From a virus: a stretch of DNA of 33,198 nt. Below the pieces are notes generated by a model, which was not told where the DNA came from, did not search any database, and was given only the letters and a program-made list of their open reading frames with translations. Numbering within the stretch: the stretch's first letter is position 1; the number at the start of each line of letters is the position of its first letter. Shown piece by piece: positions 16,059 to 23,950 of this stretch. Position numbers and translations under genes: made by a program. The stretch lies in the IMG/VR virus record IMGVR_UViG_3300009551_000088, positions 1 through 33,198 of that record; one strand, 5' to 3'.

Positions 16059-16957
16059 TGCAATCTGGACAGCCTAAAAAGCCCGATCCTGAGTATGAAG
16101 TACGATTAGCTGAGATGGAGCGCAAGTACTCAGCTATCTTGGAGAAAATCCAAAAATACGATGCTGGGTTAGCCAAGATATTTGAATTTTCAGCGCGCCT
16201 GGATGATGTTATCGCCAAGCTAAATGCTCACATTAGCGACTACGTGCAGTTCAGAGAGAACCAAGAAAAGTCTTTCTGGAGCACGGACAAGATCATAAAA
16301 AACCACGAAACTGTCCATGTGAACCTTAAGGCTGATTTCCAAAATGTAAGCACTAGGGTCGAACAATATGACAAGCAACATATTGAAAATCTTGCGACGA
16401 TTGGTAAATCGGTCGGGGCTCTGAATGAGAAGCTGAACCATATTGCCAATGTGGTCATTGATAAAGATCAGATGCAAGAGATCATGGAGCATGTGTTGCT
16501 GCAGATCGAAGGGGTTGCCAATAGCAAACAGCCCCTTATAGCGGAGATCGATAAGCTAAAGATCGATAACTATAGGCTTTCTGAGGCTATACGGCAGATT
16601 CAGGAAATCCCTCAAAAGCTATCCGATAAAATGCAATCAATGGGGCAGTCGATCGGGGTCTTGGAAAGCAATTTGAAGCGCGACATAACCCATGTTTCGG
16701 ATGCACAAGACGTGTCATTTAAGATCTTTATGCAGGACTGCGAGAAGAAGCTGGCCGATTGGAAAGTGGAAATATTGGGCACGCCTACAGCCAACTTGAA
16801 GGTTAAGGAAGAGTTAGAACAAAAGATGCAAATGGCCCAGCTCGACGGCTCCAATGCTGTGATTAAAGTGAATAACGTAGAGCAGCAGATTAAGCTTTTA
16901 GAGAAAAAGCTGGAAAACTTACAACTTCAAGTGAAGAGAAACGAGCTTGCAAAATGA
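16055..16957 (+). CDS. 300-residue coiled-coil protein
   Basis: Starts at ATGATG overlapping the previous TGA. Almost the entire chain is heptad-rich helix: VRLAEMERKYSAILEKIQKY at the start, ENLATIGKSVGALNEKLNHI in the middle, and VEQQIKLLEKKLENLQLQVK at the C terminus. It has no hydrophobic membrane segment and little sign of a globular domain. It could be a long rod in the virion (a fibre stem or whisker) or a trimerising scaffold for the neighbouring fibres. It is coupled on both sides by four-base overlaps with fibre or structural genes, which favours a tail role. No family recognised. Confidence 0.55.
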   Translation: MMQSGQPKKPDPEYEVRLAEMERKYSAILEKIQKYDAGLAKIFEFSARLDDVIAKLNAHISDYVQFRENQEKSFWSTDKIIKNHETVHVNLKADFQNVSTRVEQYDKQHIENLATIGKSVGALNEKLNHIANVVIDKDQMQEIMEHVLLQIEGVANSKQPLIAEIDKLKIDNYRLSEAIRQIQEIPQKLSDKMQSMGQSIGVLESNLKRDITHVSDAQDVSFKIFMQDCEKKLADWKVEILGTPTANLKVKEELEQKMQMAQLDGSNAVIKVNNVEQQIKLLEKKLENLQLQVKRNELAK

Positions 16958-17463
16958 GCCAAGCAGGTGCATTAACTGAAGGCGGCAACGCGCCAGGAGG
17001 TAATGTTGACCAAATCGACGCTGACATCGGTTTTGCTGTTCCTCTTGCTGGCGTTATTAACATTTTTGGCGGGTCTGGCGTTAGTACATCAGCCAGTGGA
17101 AATACTGTCACCATCAACGTATCTGGAACTGGGTTCACATGGAATGTAGTTACGAGCGCAGACAATCCTGTGACATTGGCTCCGAACAATGGCTATATCA
17201 CAAAAGGAGCCAGTGCGGTGCAATTTACGCTGCCTGCGTCTGCCTCGATCGGCGACGATTACAGAATCGTAGGGTATGCGAATCTGTGGACGATTGCACA
17301 AAATGCGAATCAGACAATGACGTTAGGGGTACGGACTACCACGGCTGGAGTAACTGGATCGCTCACCGCGACAGCCGTAAACGACTCGATAGAGTTGGTG
17401 AATGTGACAAATAATCTGGAATGGGTCATAACGGATTCGGTGGGCAATCTAACGATTGTGTAA
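16954..17463 (+). CDS. Tail-fibre protein with TF-type C-terminal head
   Basis: A 169-residue protein starting in an ATGA overlap. Its N terminus MSQAGALTEGG resembles that of the 19328-21028 product (MSQAGMLEKNGG), which suggests a shared anchoring tag. A short GSGVSTSASGNTVTINVSG shaft leads to a C-terminal domain of about 110 residues with W-x(10)-NNGYITKGASAVQFTLPASA, then IGDDYRIVGYANLWTIAQN, a TMTLGVRTTT loop, SIELVNV and WVITDSVGNLTIV. The same domain type ends the 18011-18601 and 19328-21028 products. I know this domain as a receptor-facing C-terminal head of phage fibre-like proteins. The shaft is one of the shortest in the array. Confidence 0.65.
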   Translation: MSQAGALTEGGNAPGGNVDQIDADIGFAVPLAGVINIFGGSGVSTSASGNTVTINVSGTGFTWNVVTSADNPVTLAPNNGYITKGASAVQFTLPASASIGDDYRIVGYANLWTIAQNANQTMTLGVRTTTAGVTGSLTATAVNDSIELVNVTNNLEWVITDSVGNLTIV

Positions 17464-17480
17464 AAGATAAGAGCAGCGTA

Positions 17481-17504
17481 CCATCTCCATCATAAAAGGA
17501 GTGG
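17481..17504 (+). promoter_or_regulatory. RNA hairpin burying the SD of the second HNH gene
   Basis: CCATCTCC (17481-17488) can pair with GGAGTGG (17498-17504), seven pairs with one bulged T, across the loop ATCATAAAA. GGAG (17498-17501), 6 nt before ATG 17508, is part of the stem. The arrangement repeats that of the intact endonuclease gene at 1993 although the sequences differ, so the shared feature is the structure. Confidence 0.5.
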
Positions 17505-17507
17505 GGT

Positions 17508-18010
17508 ATGCTAAGAGTTTGCAAGGATTGTGGAGAACAAAAAGAGCTAAATAAGTTTGTCAACCAGAACGGCAAATATCGCTTTAAGTGTAAAGAATGC
17601 AAGAACAAGGCGCGAAGAACTGGAAGGCCGAACGAAGGCAAATTTAAGCCTGGACATGACAAAGGAGTAAGGTTCCAGAAAGGCCATACTCCCTGGTACA
17701 AAGTGAAGGGTGTGCCGCCTCCTGCTAAAGGAAATGTAGATCGGGACAATTTTAACAGATTCTCGAGCCATCGATATAAGGTTTGGCGTGAGGCGGTCTT
17801 TGAAAAGCATGGGAAAAATTGTAAACTTTGCCAGAATGATAAAAGAGTGTGAATACATATCTTAAATCATGGAAGGAAGACGAAGGCTTGAGATTTGACC
17901 CAGAAAATGGGATTCCTCTTTGCTGCTCATGCCATGGGAGTTTAGAGGCCTTGATAAGAAAAAACAAAAAAGAAAAAGATTTGATAGAAAGACAATCCAA
18001 GGTAAACTAA
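17508..18010 (+). pseudogene. Decayed HNH homing endonuclease (nonsense plus 1-nt deletion at the active site)
   Basis: The first frame encodes 114 residues: a zinc finger (CKDCGEQKELNKF ... CKECKNKAR), a GRPNEGKFKPGHDKG / FQKGHTPWYKVKG segment typical of HNH homing enzymes, then FSSHRYKVWREAVFEKHG and CKLCQNDKRV. It stops at TGA 17850-17852. The nuclease continues: ATA CAT (I-H) follow in the same frame, two bases (17859-17860) break the frame, and from 17861 the reading LKSWKEDEGLRFDPENGIPL, CCSCHGSLEAL runs to TAA 18008-18010, touching the ATG of the next gene. An intact ancestor would read V-x-I-H-H-L-K-S-W, so one base is missing in the second His codon of the HH motif and the preceding codon has become TGA. 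The enzyme is therefore expected to be dead. It is inserted between two fibre genes. Confidence 0.8.
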
Positions 18011-18601
18011 ATGGCCACTGGTAATTCGATCAATGCTAACGGAGTAGGTCTGGCCAAATACGATGGCGCAGGCACGTGGTCAACAACCACGGTCACCCAG
18101 CACAGCGTGCTTATAGGCGGCTCATCCAACGCAATCACTTCGCTTGCCCTGACAAATGGTCAGCTTGCAATTGGCTCTACGGGAGCCGATCCAAGCGCAG
18201 CCACGCTAAGCGCTGGAACAGGTATTAGCATTTCAAACGGCGCAGGATCGATTACTATTAGCGGGATTGGAGCTGGCCTTACATGGTCAACTATCACAGC
18301 GAACCAGACAGCGGCGATCAATAACGGCTATGTTTGTAATAAGTCCGGGACACTTGTTCTGACAATGCCAGGAACAGCGGCTGTAGGAACCGTCATCGCA
18401 GCGGCTAATCTCAATACAACCAACGGGACGCAATTTTTGAGCGCCAACCCAGGCCAATTGACTCTTGGGATTGCATCAGCAACAGCGAATACAGGAACGT
18501 TTACAAGCACGCAGTTAGGCGATATGATTTTCTTGGTCTGTGTCGTGGCCAATACAACGTGGTTCGCCTATGGCGTACAAGGGAACTGGACGGTAGCGTA
18601 A
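18011..18601 (+). CDS. Tail-fibre protein, TF-type C-terminal head
   Basis: A 196-residue protein directly after the endonuclease remnant. The N terminus MATGNSINANGVGLAKYDG parallels that of the 21030-21884 product (MAEANSINSSAAGIV), a second type of N-terminal tag. The shaft module TQHSVLIGGSSNAITSLAL, GQLAIGSTGADPSAATLSAG, TGISISNGAGSITISG occurs twice more in the 19328-21028 product. The C-terminal half (from LTWSTITANQ) is the same head type as in the 16954 gene: NNGYVCNKSGTLVLTMPG, QLTLGIAS, GDMIFLVCVVANTTWFAYG. It is a virion protein probably contacting the host. TAA 18599-18601 overlaps the next ATG by one base. Confidence 0.65.
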   Translation: MATGNSINANGVGLAKYDGAGTWSTTTVTQHSVLIGGSSNAITSLALTNGQLAIGSTGADPSAATLSAGTGISISNGAGSITISGIGAGLTWSTITANQTAAINNGYVCNKSGTLVLTMPGTAAVGTVIAAANLNTTNGTQFLSANPGQLTLGIASATANTGTFTSTQLGDMIFLVCVVANTTWFAYGVQGNWTVA

Positions 18602-19326
18602 TGGTAACAAATAGCGCCGGCAACTTAGCAACAGGTACTAGCGGGCAAATAGTGGTGGGCCAAGGCTCTGGCTCTACGCCTCTATTTAAGACACCGACTG
18701 CCGGAACTGGGCTAACGGGCACTTTCAATACCACAACGCATGACTATGCATTGACAATACCGGTTGCTAAAACTAGCGGTGGTAGCGGTTCAACGAACTT
18801 CACGGGCAATAGAACTCTTTTAGGCACTCAGTCCCCTACAGGAACAACTGCAGTGTTCAATAGCTGGACGACTGGCTATCAATACTATTTATGTGAGTTC
18901 ATCGAAGTAATCCCTACAACAACCTCCACGCGTCTAGAAATCGCCTTTTCAACGGATGGTGGCTCTACTTATACCAACGTGACCTGGGACAATGGCGGCT
19001 TTGATGCTGCTTCCACAGGTGGCGGGTCTTTTGTAGCCAACTCCGGCGTCTCGGCTACTCCTGATATCTTGCTCGGCAACGTTCAGACCAACAACGCCGA
19101 TGAAGGGGTAAATGGCTGGCTTTACTTATGGGGACTAGATTCCTCGGGAACTTTTCGAAAAGTCATGCATCAATACATTACGCATCCTACAGGTACCAAT
19201 AGCATGACATTTCGCAATATCGGCTATCACGTGCGTCTGACAACCCAAGTCACTGGCTTGAGATTTATCTATAGCGGAGCAGGCGGCTTTGCCTCGGGAA
19301 CGATTAACTTCTATGGGGTAAACTGA
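18601..19326 (+). CDS. Tail-fibre protein with jelly-roll-like C-terminal head
   Basis: A 241-residue protein. The frame is open a little further upstream, but ATG 18601 overlapping the previous TAA (TAATG) gives a clean coupled start. The short shaft is SAGNLATGTSGQIVVGQGSG, TGLTGTFNTTTHDYALTIP. The head (about residues 85-241) has YQYYLCEFIEVIPTTTSTRL, EIAFSTDGGSTYTNVTWDNG and RFIYSGAGGFASGTINFYGV: alternating strands ending in a G-x-I-x-F-Y-G signature. The 21030-21884 product has a head of the same type ending SGTFTWYGL. This differs from the TF-type heads of the neighbouring genes, so two head types alternate along the array. Confidence 0.62.
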   Translation: MVTNSAGNLATGTSGQIVVGQGSGSTPLFKTPTAGTGLTGTFNTTTHDYALTIPVAKTSGGSGSTNFTGNRTLLGTQSPTGTTAVFNSWTTGYQYYLCEFIEVIPTTTSTRLEIAFSTDGGSTYTNVTWDNGGFDAASTGGGSFVANSGVSATPDILLGNVQTNNADEGVNGWLYLWGLDSSGTFRKVMHQYITHPTGTNSMTFRNIGYHVRLTTQVTGLRFIYSGAGGFASGTINFYGVN

Positions 19327-19327
19327 T

Positions 19328-21028
19328 ATGTCGCAAGCAGGGATGCTAGAAAAAAACGGCGGGTCGGGTGGCTCAAGTATCAATGCGATTCAAGTAGACG
19401 CATCTACACCTCCAGGCACCAATCCTGTCGTACCGAACGCTGCGAACTTGTTAACAATGACAGGGGCGCAAGTTGCTGCGGGAACGACTTCTAATGTCAT
19501 ACGCACAGATTCCGTTGCTGCGAATACGGTAACGATTGAGGTGCAGAGATCTCAAGCGGTTGCCTCTTCGACGATAGGCGACAATGGCGTTTCGCATTTC
19601 GATTCGCACTTTTTCACCGTAGACGCGAACGGCTTTGTAAGCTTTACAGGGACAGGCGCAGCTGAGACGTTGACAGGCAATAGCGGTGGTGCCGTAGGCC
19701 CCACTGCAAACAACATCAATACCGTCGGAACTGGCTCGATTACGATTGTAGGCAATCCTGGGACAAGCACGCTTACGACAGAATTGACAGGACTGACAAA
19801 TCATTCTCTTCTCGTGGGAGCAGGAACGCCCACGATCACTAGTTTAGGCGTTTCTACAGATGGACAGCTTCCAATTGGTTCGACTGGAGCCGATCCGGTG
19901 TTGGCCACATTGACTGCCGGAACTGGTATATCCATCACAAACGGGGCAGGATCAATTACGATTGCAGCGAATGGATCAGCGGTTGTTGAGACACTTACAG
20001 GGAATACAGGCGGTGCAATTAGCCCTACGGCAGGAAATATTAATACTGTCGGCACGGGATCTATCACAATAGCAGGATCTGGATCTACGCTAACAACTCA
20101 ATTAACGGGCCTCACAGCACACGATGTTTTGATAGGCGCAGGAACAGCTACTATCGGACTTGTCGCTCCAAGCGCAACGAGTGGCGTACCGCTTATTAGT
20201 CAAGGCGCAGCGGCTGATCCGGTGTTTGGCACGGCTGTCGTTGCTGGCGGCGGGACTGGAGCAACTACGCTTACAAATCACGGCGTGCTTTTAGGACAAG
20301 GGTCCTCCGCCGTTGTTGCCACTGCGGTTGGCGCTACAGGCACCGTTTTAGCAGGCAATACGGGTGCTGATCCAACATTTCAGACTATAGCCGCAGCTGG
20401 CGGCATTACGACGATCACAGGGAATACAGGTGGGGCCGAAAGTCCACTAGCTGGAAATTTCAATATCGTTGGCACTGGGAGCATTACTGTTGCAGGATCG
20501 GCGAATACGGAGACAGTACAACTTACAGGCCTAACTAATCACTCGTTGCTTGTAGGTGCAGGGACAGCCACAATCACCAATCTTGGTGTGGCGACGAATG
20601 GCCAATTGCCGATAGGCAGCACAGGCGCAGACCCAGTTTTAGCCACATTGACCGCTGGAACCGGCATTTCGATTAGTAATGGAGCTGGCAGCATAACGAT
20701 TGCTGCTACCGCCCTTACCACTTGGACAGACAACGGAACAAATTTTAATGCCGCAGTAAATAACGGCTATTTCACAACGGCAGCGCTAACAGCGACCCTT
20801 CCTGCAAGCCCTTCCCAAGGCGACACGATCGTATTTATAGCGGATACAGCTTCCCAGCTCACAATTTCTGCAAATACCGGACAAATTATTCGTATCGGGT
20901 CGGCTACATCAACAGCTGCGGGAACTGCAAAAAGCAATGCTATCGGTGACTCGGTTACTTTGACCTATAGAGCCGCCGATACGACATGGCTGGCAAGATC
21001 TGTAAACGGAACATGGACAACGGCATAA
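19328..21028 (+). CDS. Long repeat-built tail fibre, 566 residues
   Basis: The start MSQAGMLEKNGGSGG shares its tag with the 16954 gene. The shaft contains three copies of an ETLTGN(S/T)GGA...NTVGTGSITI...LTGLT module and two long copies (from 19796 and 20534) of TNHSLLVGAGT, QLPIGSTGADPVLATLTAGT, GISI(T/S)NGAGSITIAA. The C-terminal head (about residues 460-566) is of the TF type: NNGYFTTAALTATLPASPSQ, GDTIVFIADTASQLTISANT, GQIIRIGSATST, DTTWLARSVNGTWTTA. The two long copies use different synonymous codons at most positions. It is the longest fibre in the second half of the array and probably forms a trimer exposed on the virion. Confidence 0.68.
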   Translation: MSQAGMLEKNGGSGGSSINAIQVDASTPPGTNPVVPNAANLLTMTGAQVAAGTTSNVIRTDSVAANTVTIEVQRSQAVASSTIGDNGVSHFDSHFFTVDANGFVSFTGTGAAETLTGNSGGAVGPTANNINTVGTGSITIVGNPGTSTLTTELTGLTNHSLLVGAGTPTITSLGVSTDGQLPIGSTGADPVLATLTAGTGISITNGAGSITIAANGSAVVETLTGNTGGAISPTAGNINTVGTGSITIAGSGSTLTTQLTGLTAHDVLIGAGTATIGLVAPSATSGVPLISQGAAADPVFGTAVVAGGGTGATTLTNHGVLLGQGSSAVVATAVGATGTVLAGNTGADPTFQTIAAAGGITTITGNTGGAESPLAGNFNIVGTGSITVAGSANTETVQLTGLTNHSLLVGAGTATITNLGVATNGQLPIGSTGADPVLATLTAGTGISISNGAGSITIAATALTTWTDNGTNFNAAVNNGYFTTAALTATLPASPSQGDTIVFIADTASQLTISANTGQIIRIGSATSTAAGTAKSNAIGDSVTLTYRAADTTWLARSVNGTWTTA

Positions 21029-21029
21029 T

Positions 21030-21884
21030 ATGGCAGAAGCCAATAGCATAAATTCATCCGCAGCAGGAATAGTAACCAATACAGGGACTGGATTTACTTC
21101 ATCCACAGTTACGCAACATGGCGTATTAGTTGGCGGAGCTTCTAATGCAGTTTCAAGCACATCTGTCGGTTCAACAGGTCAAGTTTTACAGGCAAATTCA
21201 AGCGCCGATCCTACATATAGCACTGCTACCTATCCTTCGACGGCTACAGGCACGGGCAAGATTTTAAGAGCCGACGGGACGAACTGGGTAGCAACCACAG
21301 CGACTTATCCAAATACGGCAGGGACATCTGGGAACGTACTTACTTCGGACGGAACAAACTGGAATAGTTCGGCATCTTCTGGTGTAGGCGGATGGGTTAA
21401 GATTACAACAACAACAGCGTCCAGTTCAGCTTCGATTTCCTTTAATGACACAGCTTATTCAAATTATGTTTTGGTAGTAAACGATTCACTTCCTGCTACC
21501 AATACCACAACTTTGCAATGTCAATTTACCACAAATAGCGGGTCAACTTATGTAGCAACCAGCTATCAATCTGGCCTGAATAATGCTCAATATAATTCTG
21601 CTTCTTTTGGAAATACAAGTAGCACAACCTTCACCCTTTTAGCAGGCGCACAAGATAGCGCTGGATCTATAGGTATTAGTGGGACTTTCTTTTTCTATGG
21701 GTTTAATACTCCTACAGCCAACTTTTCATGTCGCGGGAATGCTACATTTATGTTTGGTGGTCAAACTTTTATGGCCATAGCCGCTACAGGACATGCCACA
21801 ACGGGAGCAAATGGAATAAAAATCACCTTTAGCTCTGGAAACATAGCATCGGGGACTTTCACTTGGTATGGGCTGGCAACATGA
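21030..21884 (+). CDS. Tail-fibre protein with jelly-roll-like C-terminal head
   Basis: A 284-residue protein two bases after the previous stop. The N-terminal tag MAEANSINSSAAGIVTN resembles the 18011 gene. The shaft has VTQHGVLVGGASNAVSSTSV, GSTGQVLQANSSADPTYSTA and two ATYP...T-x-G-x-(I/V)L-x-(A/S)DGTNW units. The head (about residues 125-284) contains YSNYVLVVNDSLPATNTTTL, QCQFTTNSGSTYVATSYQS, GNTSSTTFTLLAGAQ and ends SGTFTWYGLAT, the same type as the 18601 gene. Its TGA overlaps the start of the small lipoprotein gene by four bases (ATGA). Confidence 0.62.
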   Translation: MAEANSINSSAAGIVTNTGTGFTSSTVTQHGVLVGGASNAVSSTSVGSTGQVLQANSSADPTYSTATYPSTATGTGKILRADGTNWVATTATYPNTAGTSGNVLTSDGTNWNSSASSGVGGWVKITTTTASSSASISFNDTAYSNYVLVVNDSLPATNTTTLQCQFTTNSGSTYVATSYQSGLNNAQYNSASFGNTSSTTFTLLAGAQDSAGSIGISGTFFFYGFNTPTANFSCRGNATFMFGGQTFMAIAATGHATTGANGIKITFSSGNIASGTFTWYGLAT

Positions 21885-21985
21885 AATATATAATTATTGC
21901 ATTACTCCTCTGCGGTTGTATGCCATATGGCGGTGAAGAGTTTGATTTGAAAGTTGAGCCAATTAAGGAAGAGCATCATGCCTGA
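21881..21985 (+). CDS. 34-residue lipoprotein nested between fibre genes
   Basis: ATG 21881 overlaps the preceding TGA; TGA 21983-21985 lies inside the start of the next gene. The product begins MKYIIIALLLCGCMPYGGEE: a short basic start, a hydrophobic core and a lipobox L-C-G-C, with lipidation expected at C13, leaving a mature peptide of 22 residues rich in Glu. Candidate roles are a superinfection-exclusion lipoprotein masking the receptor used by the adjacent fibres, or a very small outer spanin; neither has direct support. Overlaps on both sides argue that it is real and made together with the fibre proteins. It implies an envelope with lipoprotein processing. Confidence 0.65.
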   Translation: MKYIIIALLLCGCMPYGGEEFDLKVEPIKEEHHA

Positions 21986-22787
21986 TTATACAGCTACCTT
22001 TCTAGATGCATTAGCAGTCGGCAGGACTGGCAGTGATGCCTTTATCACGCACTTCAATACACGCGATCCTACGCCCCAAGATATTAACTACCCTGTGCAA
22101 AAGCGCTGGGTCAACACTGACAATAATACCGAGTGGATATTGCTCGGCTTTCTTTCCACAGGCGGCGTCATAACAGCTAATTGGCTAGAGCTGATTTCTG
22201 GGTCTGGCATTACCGAAACGCTTACAGGCAATACTGGAGGAGCTGTATTTCCCGACGGAAGTAACAACATAAATGTTATCGGCGATACAACGACAGTAAA
22301 CATTGCTGGTAATCCTGGCACACACACATTAACGGTGTCTGCAGTAGCTGAAATCCCCACTTCATTCGTTACCGACTCTGGAACGGCCACACCTATTGCA
22401 CATGTTTTGCGCGTGGTGGGAGGAACGAACGTATCTACTTCAGGACTTACCAATACCATCACTATCAATAGCACATCGACACAGTTCGCTTTTAATTATA
22501 CGAACGTGAATCATGCGGCATCTCCCTATACCGTGCTTACGACAGATAACTATATTTCTGTGGACTGTTCCGGGGGAGTGGTTACGCTCAATTTCCCCAA
22601 TACGCCAGTTGCCAAGCAGATTTGGATCATAAAGGACCGCACGGGCAGCTGCGCAACAAACAACATAACGATTACTACTCCAGGTGGAACTGACACATTT
22701 GACGGGCAGACAAGCTTAATAATGGACAGCAATTACATGTCCTTAAATCTTTTAGCAAATGCAAGCCACAATTACGAGGTCTGGTAA
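21978..22787 (+). CDS. Tail-fibre protein with attachment module
   Basis: A 269-residue protein. I choose ATG 21978 (AAGGAAGAG just upstream, product MPDYTATFLDALAVG) over more upstream non-ATG possibilities. Residues about 30-70 carry QDINYPVQKRWVNTDNNTEW and GGVITANWLELISG, matching the N-terminal module of the 13420 gene (PVGKRWINT, IAANWISI). Then come the array shaft unit TETLTGNTGGAVFPDGSNNI and a second shaft type, SFVTDSGTATPIAHVLRVVG, GTNVSTSGLTNTITINST. The C-terminal part has the NYTNVNHAASPYTVLTTDNY, ISVDCSGGVVTLNFPNTP pattern followed by IWIIKDRTGSCATNNITITT, familiar from C-terminal domains of phage fibre proteins. Overlaps the next gene by one base. Confidence 0.65.
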   Translation: MPDYTATFLDALAVGRTGSDAFITHFNTRDPTPQDINYPVQKRWVNTDNNTEWILLGFLSTGGVITANWLELISGSGITETLTGNTGGAVFPDGSNNINVIGDTTTVNIAGNPGTHTLTVSAVAEIPTSFVTDSGTATPIAHVLRVVGGTNVSTSGLTNTITINSTSTQFAFNYTNVNHAASPYTVLTTDNYISVDCSGGVVTLNFPNTPVAKQIWIIKDRTGSCATNNITITTPGGTDTFDGQTSLIMDSNYMSLNLLANASHNYEVW

Positions 22788-23527
22788 TGGGATATGTAGG
22801 AAGAGGAACGAATACTCAAGTTTTAAGCGACCATACAGGCGGGACGCTGCCTAATTTCCAGACTATTAGCTCTACTGGTGCAATAACTCAGATAAAACCT
22901 CAGATATTTACTTCTTCAGGAACATATACCCCAACTATAGGCATGAAATATATACAGTGTATATGTGTAGGAGGGGGCGGTGGCGGAGGCGGCACAGCAA
23001 ATGCGGCGGCCAGCACACTTACAACAGGCGGCTGTGGTGGAGGTGGGGCAACATCTTATATTATTTTAAGCGCCGCTTCAATAGGAGCTTCACAAGCAGT
23101 AACAATTGGGGCTGGAGGAACAGCTGGGGCGTCAGGGAATAATGCGGGAGGGAATGGCGGAACAACTTCTTTGGGAATTTTATGTACCGCTCCTGGAGGG
23201 TCTGGGGGTCCTGGAAGTGCTGGCAGCGGAGCTGTTACAGGGGGGGCTGGAGGAATAGCCGGAGTGGGAGATTTTTCAATGCCTGGGCAAAATGGCGGGA
23301 GCGTAAATCAAACCTCGACGATTAACTTTGTTCCTGATGGAGGGAATTCTTTATTTGGTTTTGGTGGTCAAAACGACTGGGTGCATCCGTCACCGAACGC
23401 TGGGTTCCCAGGAAAAAATTACGGGGGCGGAGCATGCGGCGGGGGGTCATTTAATGGAAACGGAGCAGCTGCTGGGGCTGTTGGAGCGCCTGGCATTGTG
23501 ATAATCACAGAATACATTAGCACCTAA
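22787..23527 (+). CDS. Glycine-rich receptor-binding-type adhesin
   Basis: A 246-residue protein coupled through TAATG; the last gene of the fibre array. Residues about 45-60 (QIFTSSGTYTPTIGMKYIQC) are the F-x-x-S-G-T-x-T-P-x-x-G-x-K-x-x-x-V opening of a glycine-rich tail domain. It is followed by very Gly-rich loops (VGGGGGGGGTANAA, GGAGGIAGVG, YGGGACGGGSFNGNGAAAG) and a terminal GAPGIVIITEY strand. This matches the class of polyglycine-rich phage tip proteins in which loops between polyglycine strands recognise the host surface. It is likely the distal receptor-binding component. Four Cys residues are present, unusual for an extracellular phage tip. The 63 bases after the stop, before the convergent minus-strand gene, show no terminator. 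Confidence 0.65.
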   Translation: MGYVGRGTNTQVLSDHTGGTLPNFQTISSTGAITQIKPQIFTSSGTYTPTIGMKYIQCICVGGGGGGGGTANAAASTLTTGGCGGGGATSYIILSAASIGASQAVTIGAGGTAGASGNNAGGNGGTTSLGILCTAPGGSGGPGSAGSGAVTGGAGGIAGVGDFSMPGQNGGSVNQTSTINFVPDGGNSLFGFGGQNDWVHPSPNAGFPGKNYGGGACGGGSFNGNGAAAGAVGAPGIVIITEYIST

Positions 23528-23590
23528 TCCTCTGGCAATCTCCATCCCACAATCCATCCTAAGCAAGCCCAAAACATGGCGCGTATAAAC

Positions 23591-23950
23591 CTAGTTGACA
23601 TAGCGCCACGTCTTGAAATGCCCATTGACGGCATAGATCAAAACCCTACCATGCGCAGGAGGATATATATCATCGACAGACACCCATTTGCCACCCTCAA
23701 AGTCAGCTTCAATTGATCTGTCAGAAGATTCTTTAGCGTCGTATTCTGCTCGCTCCTCATCGGAAGCCCTTTCATAAGCCGATTCCTTGATAGCCTCATC
23801 CAATGGCCTATCAGTATGCACTTCGACGTGCGCATATAGGGGGTTAAAAGGCTTGTCCCAATCGAATATCTTTTCTAGGCCAAGGCCAACGCCAGCAATG
23901 CCTAAGAATATTCCTAATGTGAATGTCAGCAATTTGGTTTCATGTTTCAT
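23591..23950 (-). CDS. Membrane-anchored DUF551-like protein
   Basis: A 119-residue protein, last gene of the minus-strand recombination operon, with AGAGGA 7 nt before its ATG. The N terminus LLTFTLGIFLGIAGVGLGL (about residues 7-25) is one membrane helix. An acidic linker rich in Asp/Glu/Arg follows (ERASDEERAEYDAKESSD). The last 33 residues, GKWVSVDDIYPPAHGRVLIY then AVNGHFKTWRYVN, resemble the start of DUF551: W-(I/V)-S-V-x-(D/E)-x-x-P-x-x-G-x-V-L-(V/I)-Y. DUF551 proteins are common small phage proteins of unknown function and are normally soluble, so the anchor is unusual. Start overlaps the upstream gene's 3' end by 11 bases. Confidence 0.6.
   Translation of the reverse strand: MKHETKLLTFTLGIFLGIAGVGLGLEKIFDWDKPFNPLYAHVEVHTDRPLDEAIKESAYERASDEERAEYDAKESSDRSIEADFEGGKWVSVDDIYPPAHGRVLIYAVNGHFKTWRYVN

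Noticed and set aside
13420-23527. Diversity-generating retroelement
   Set aside because: Variable-looking fibre heads are present, but no reverse transcriptase, template repeat or A-directed mutation pattern is visible.
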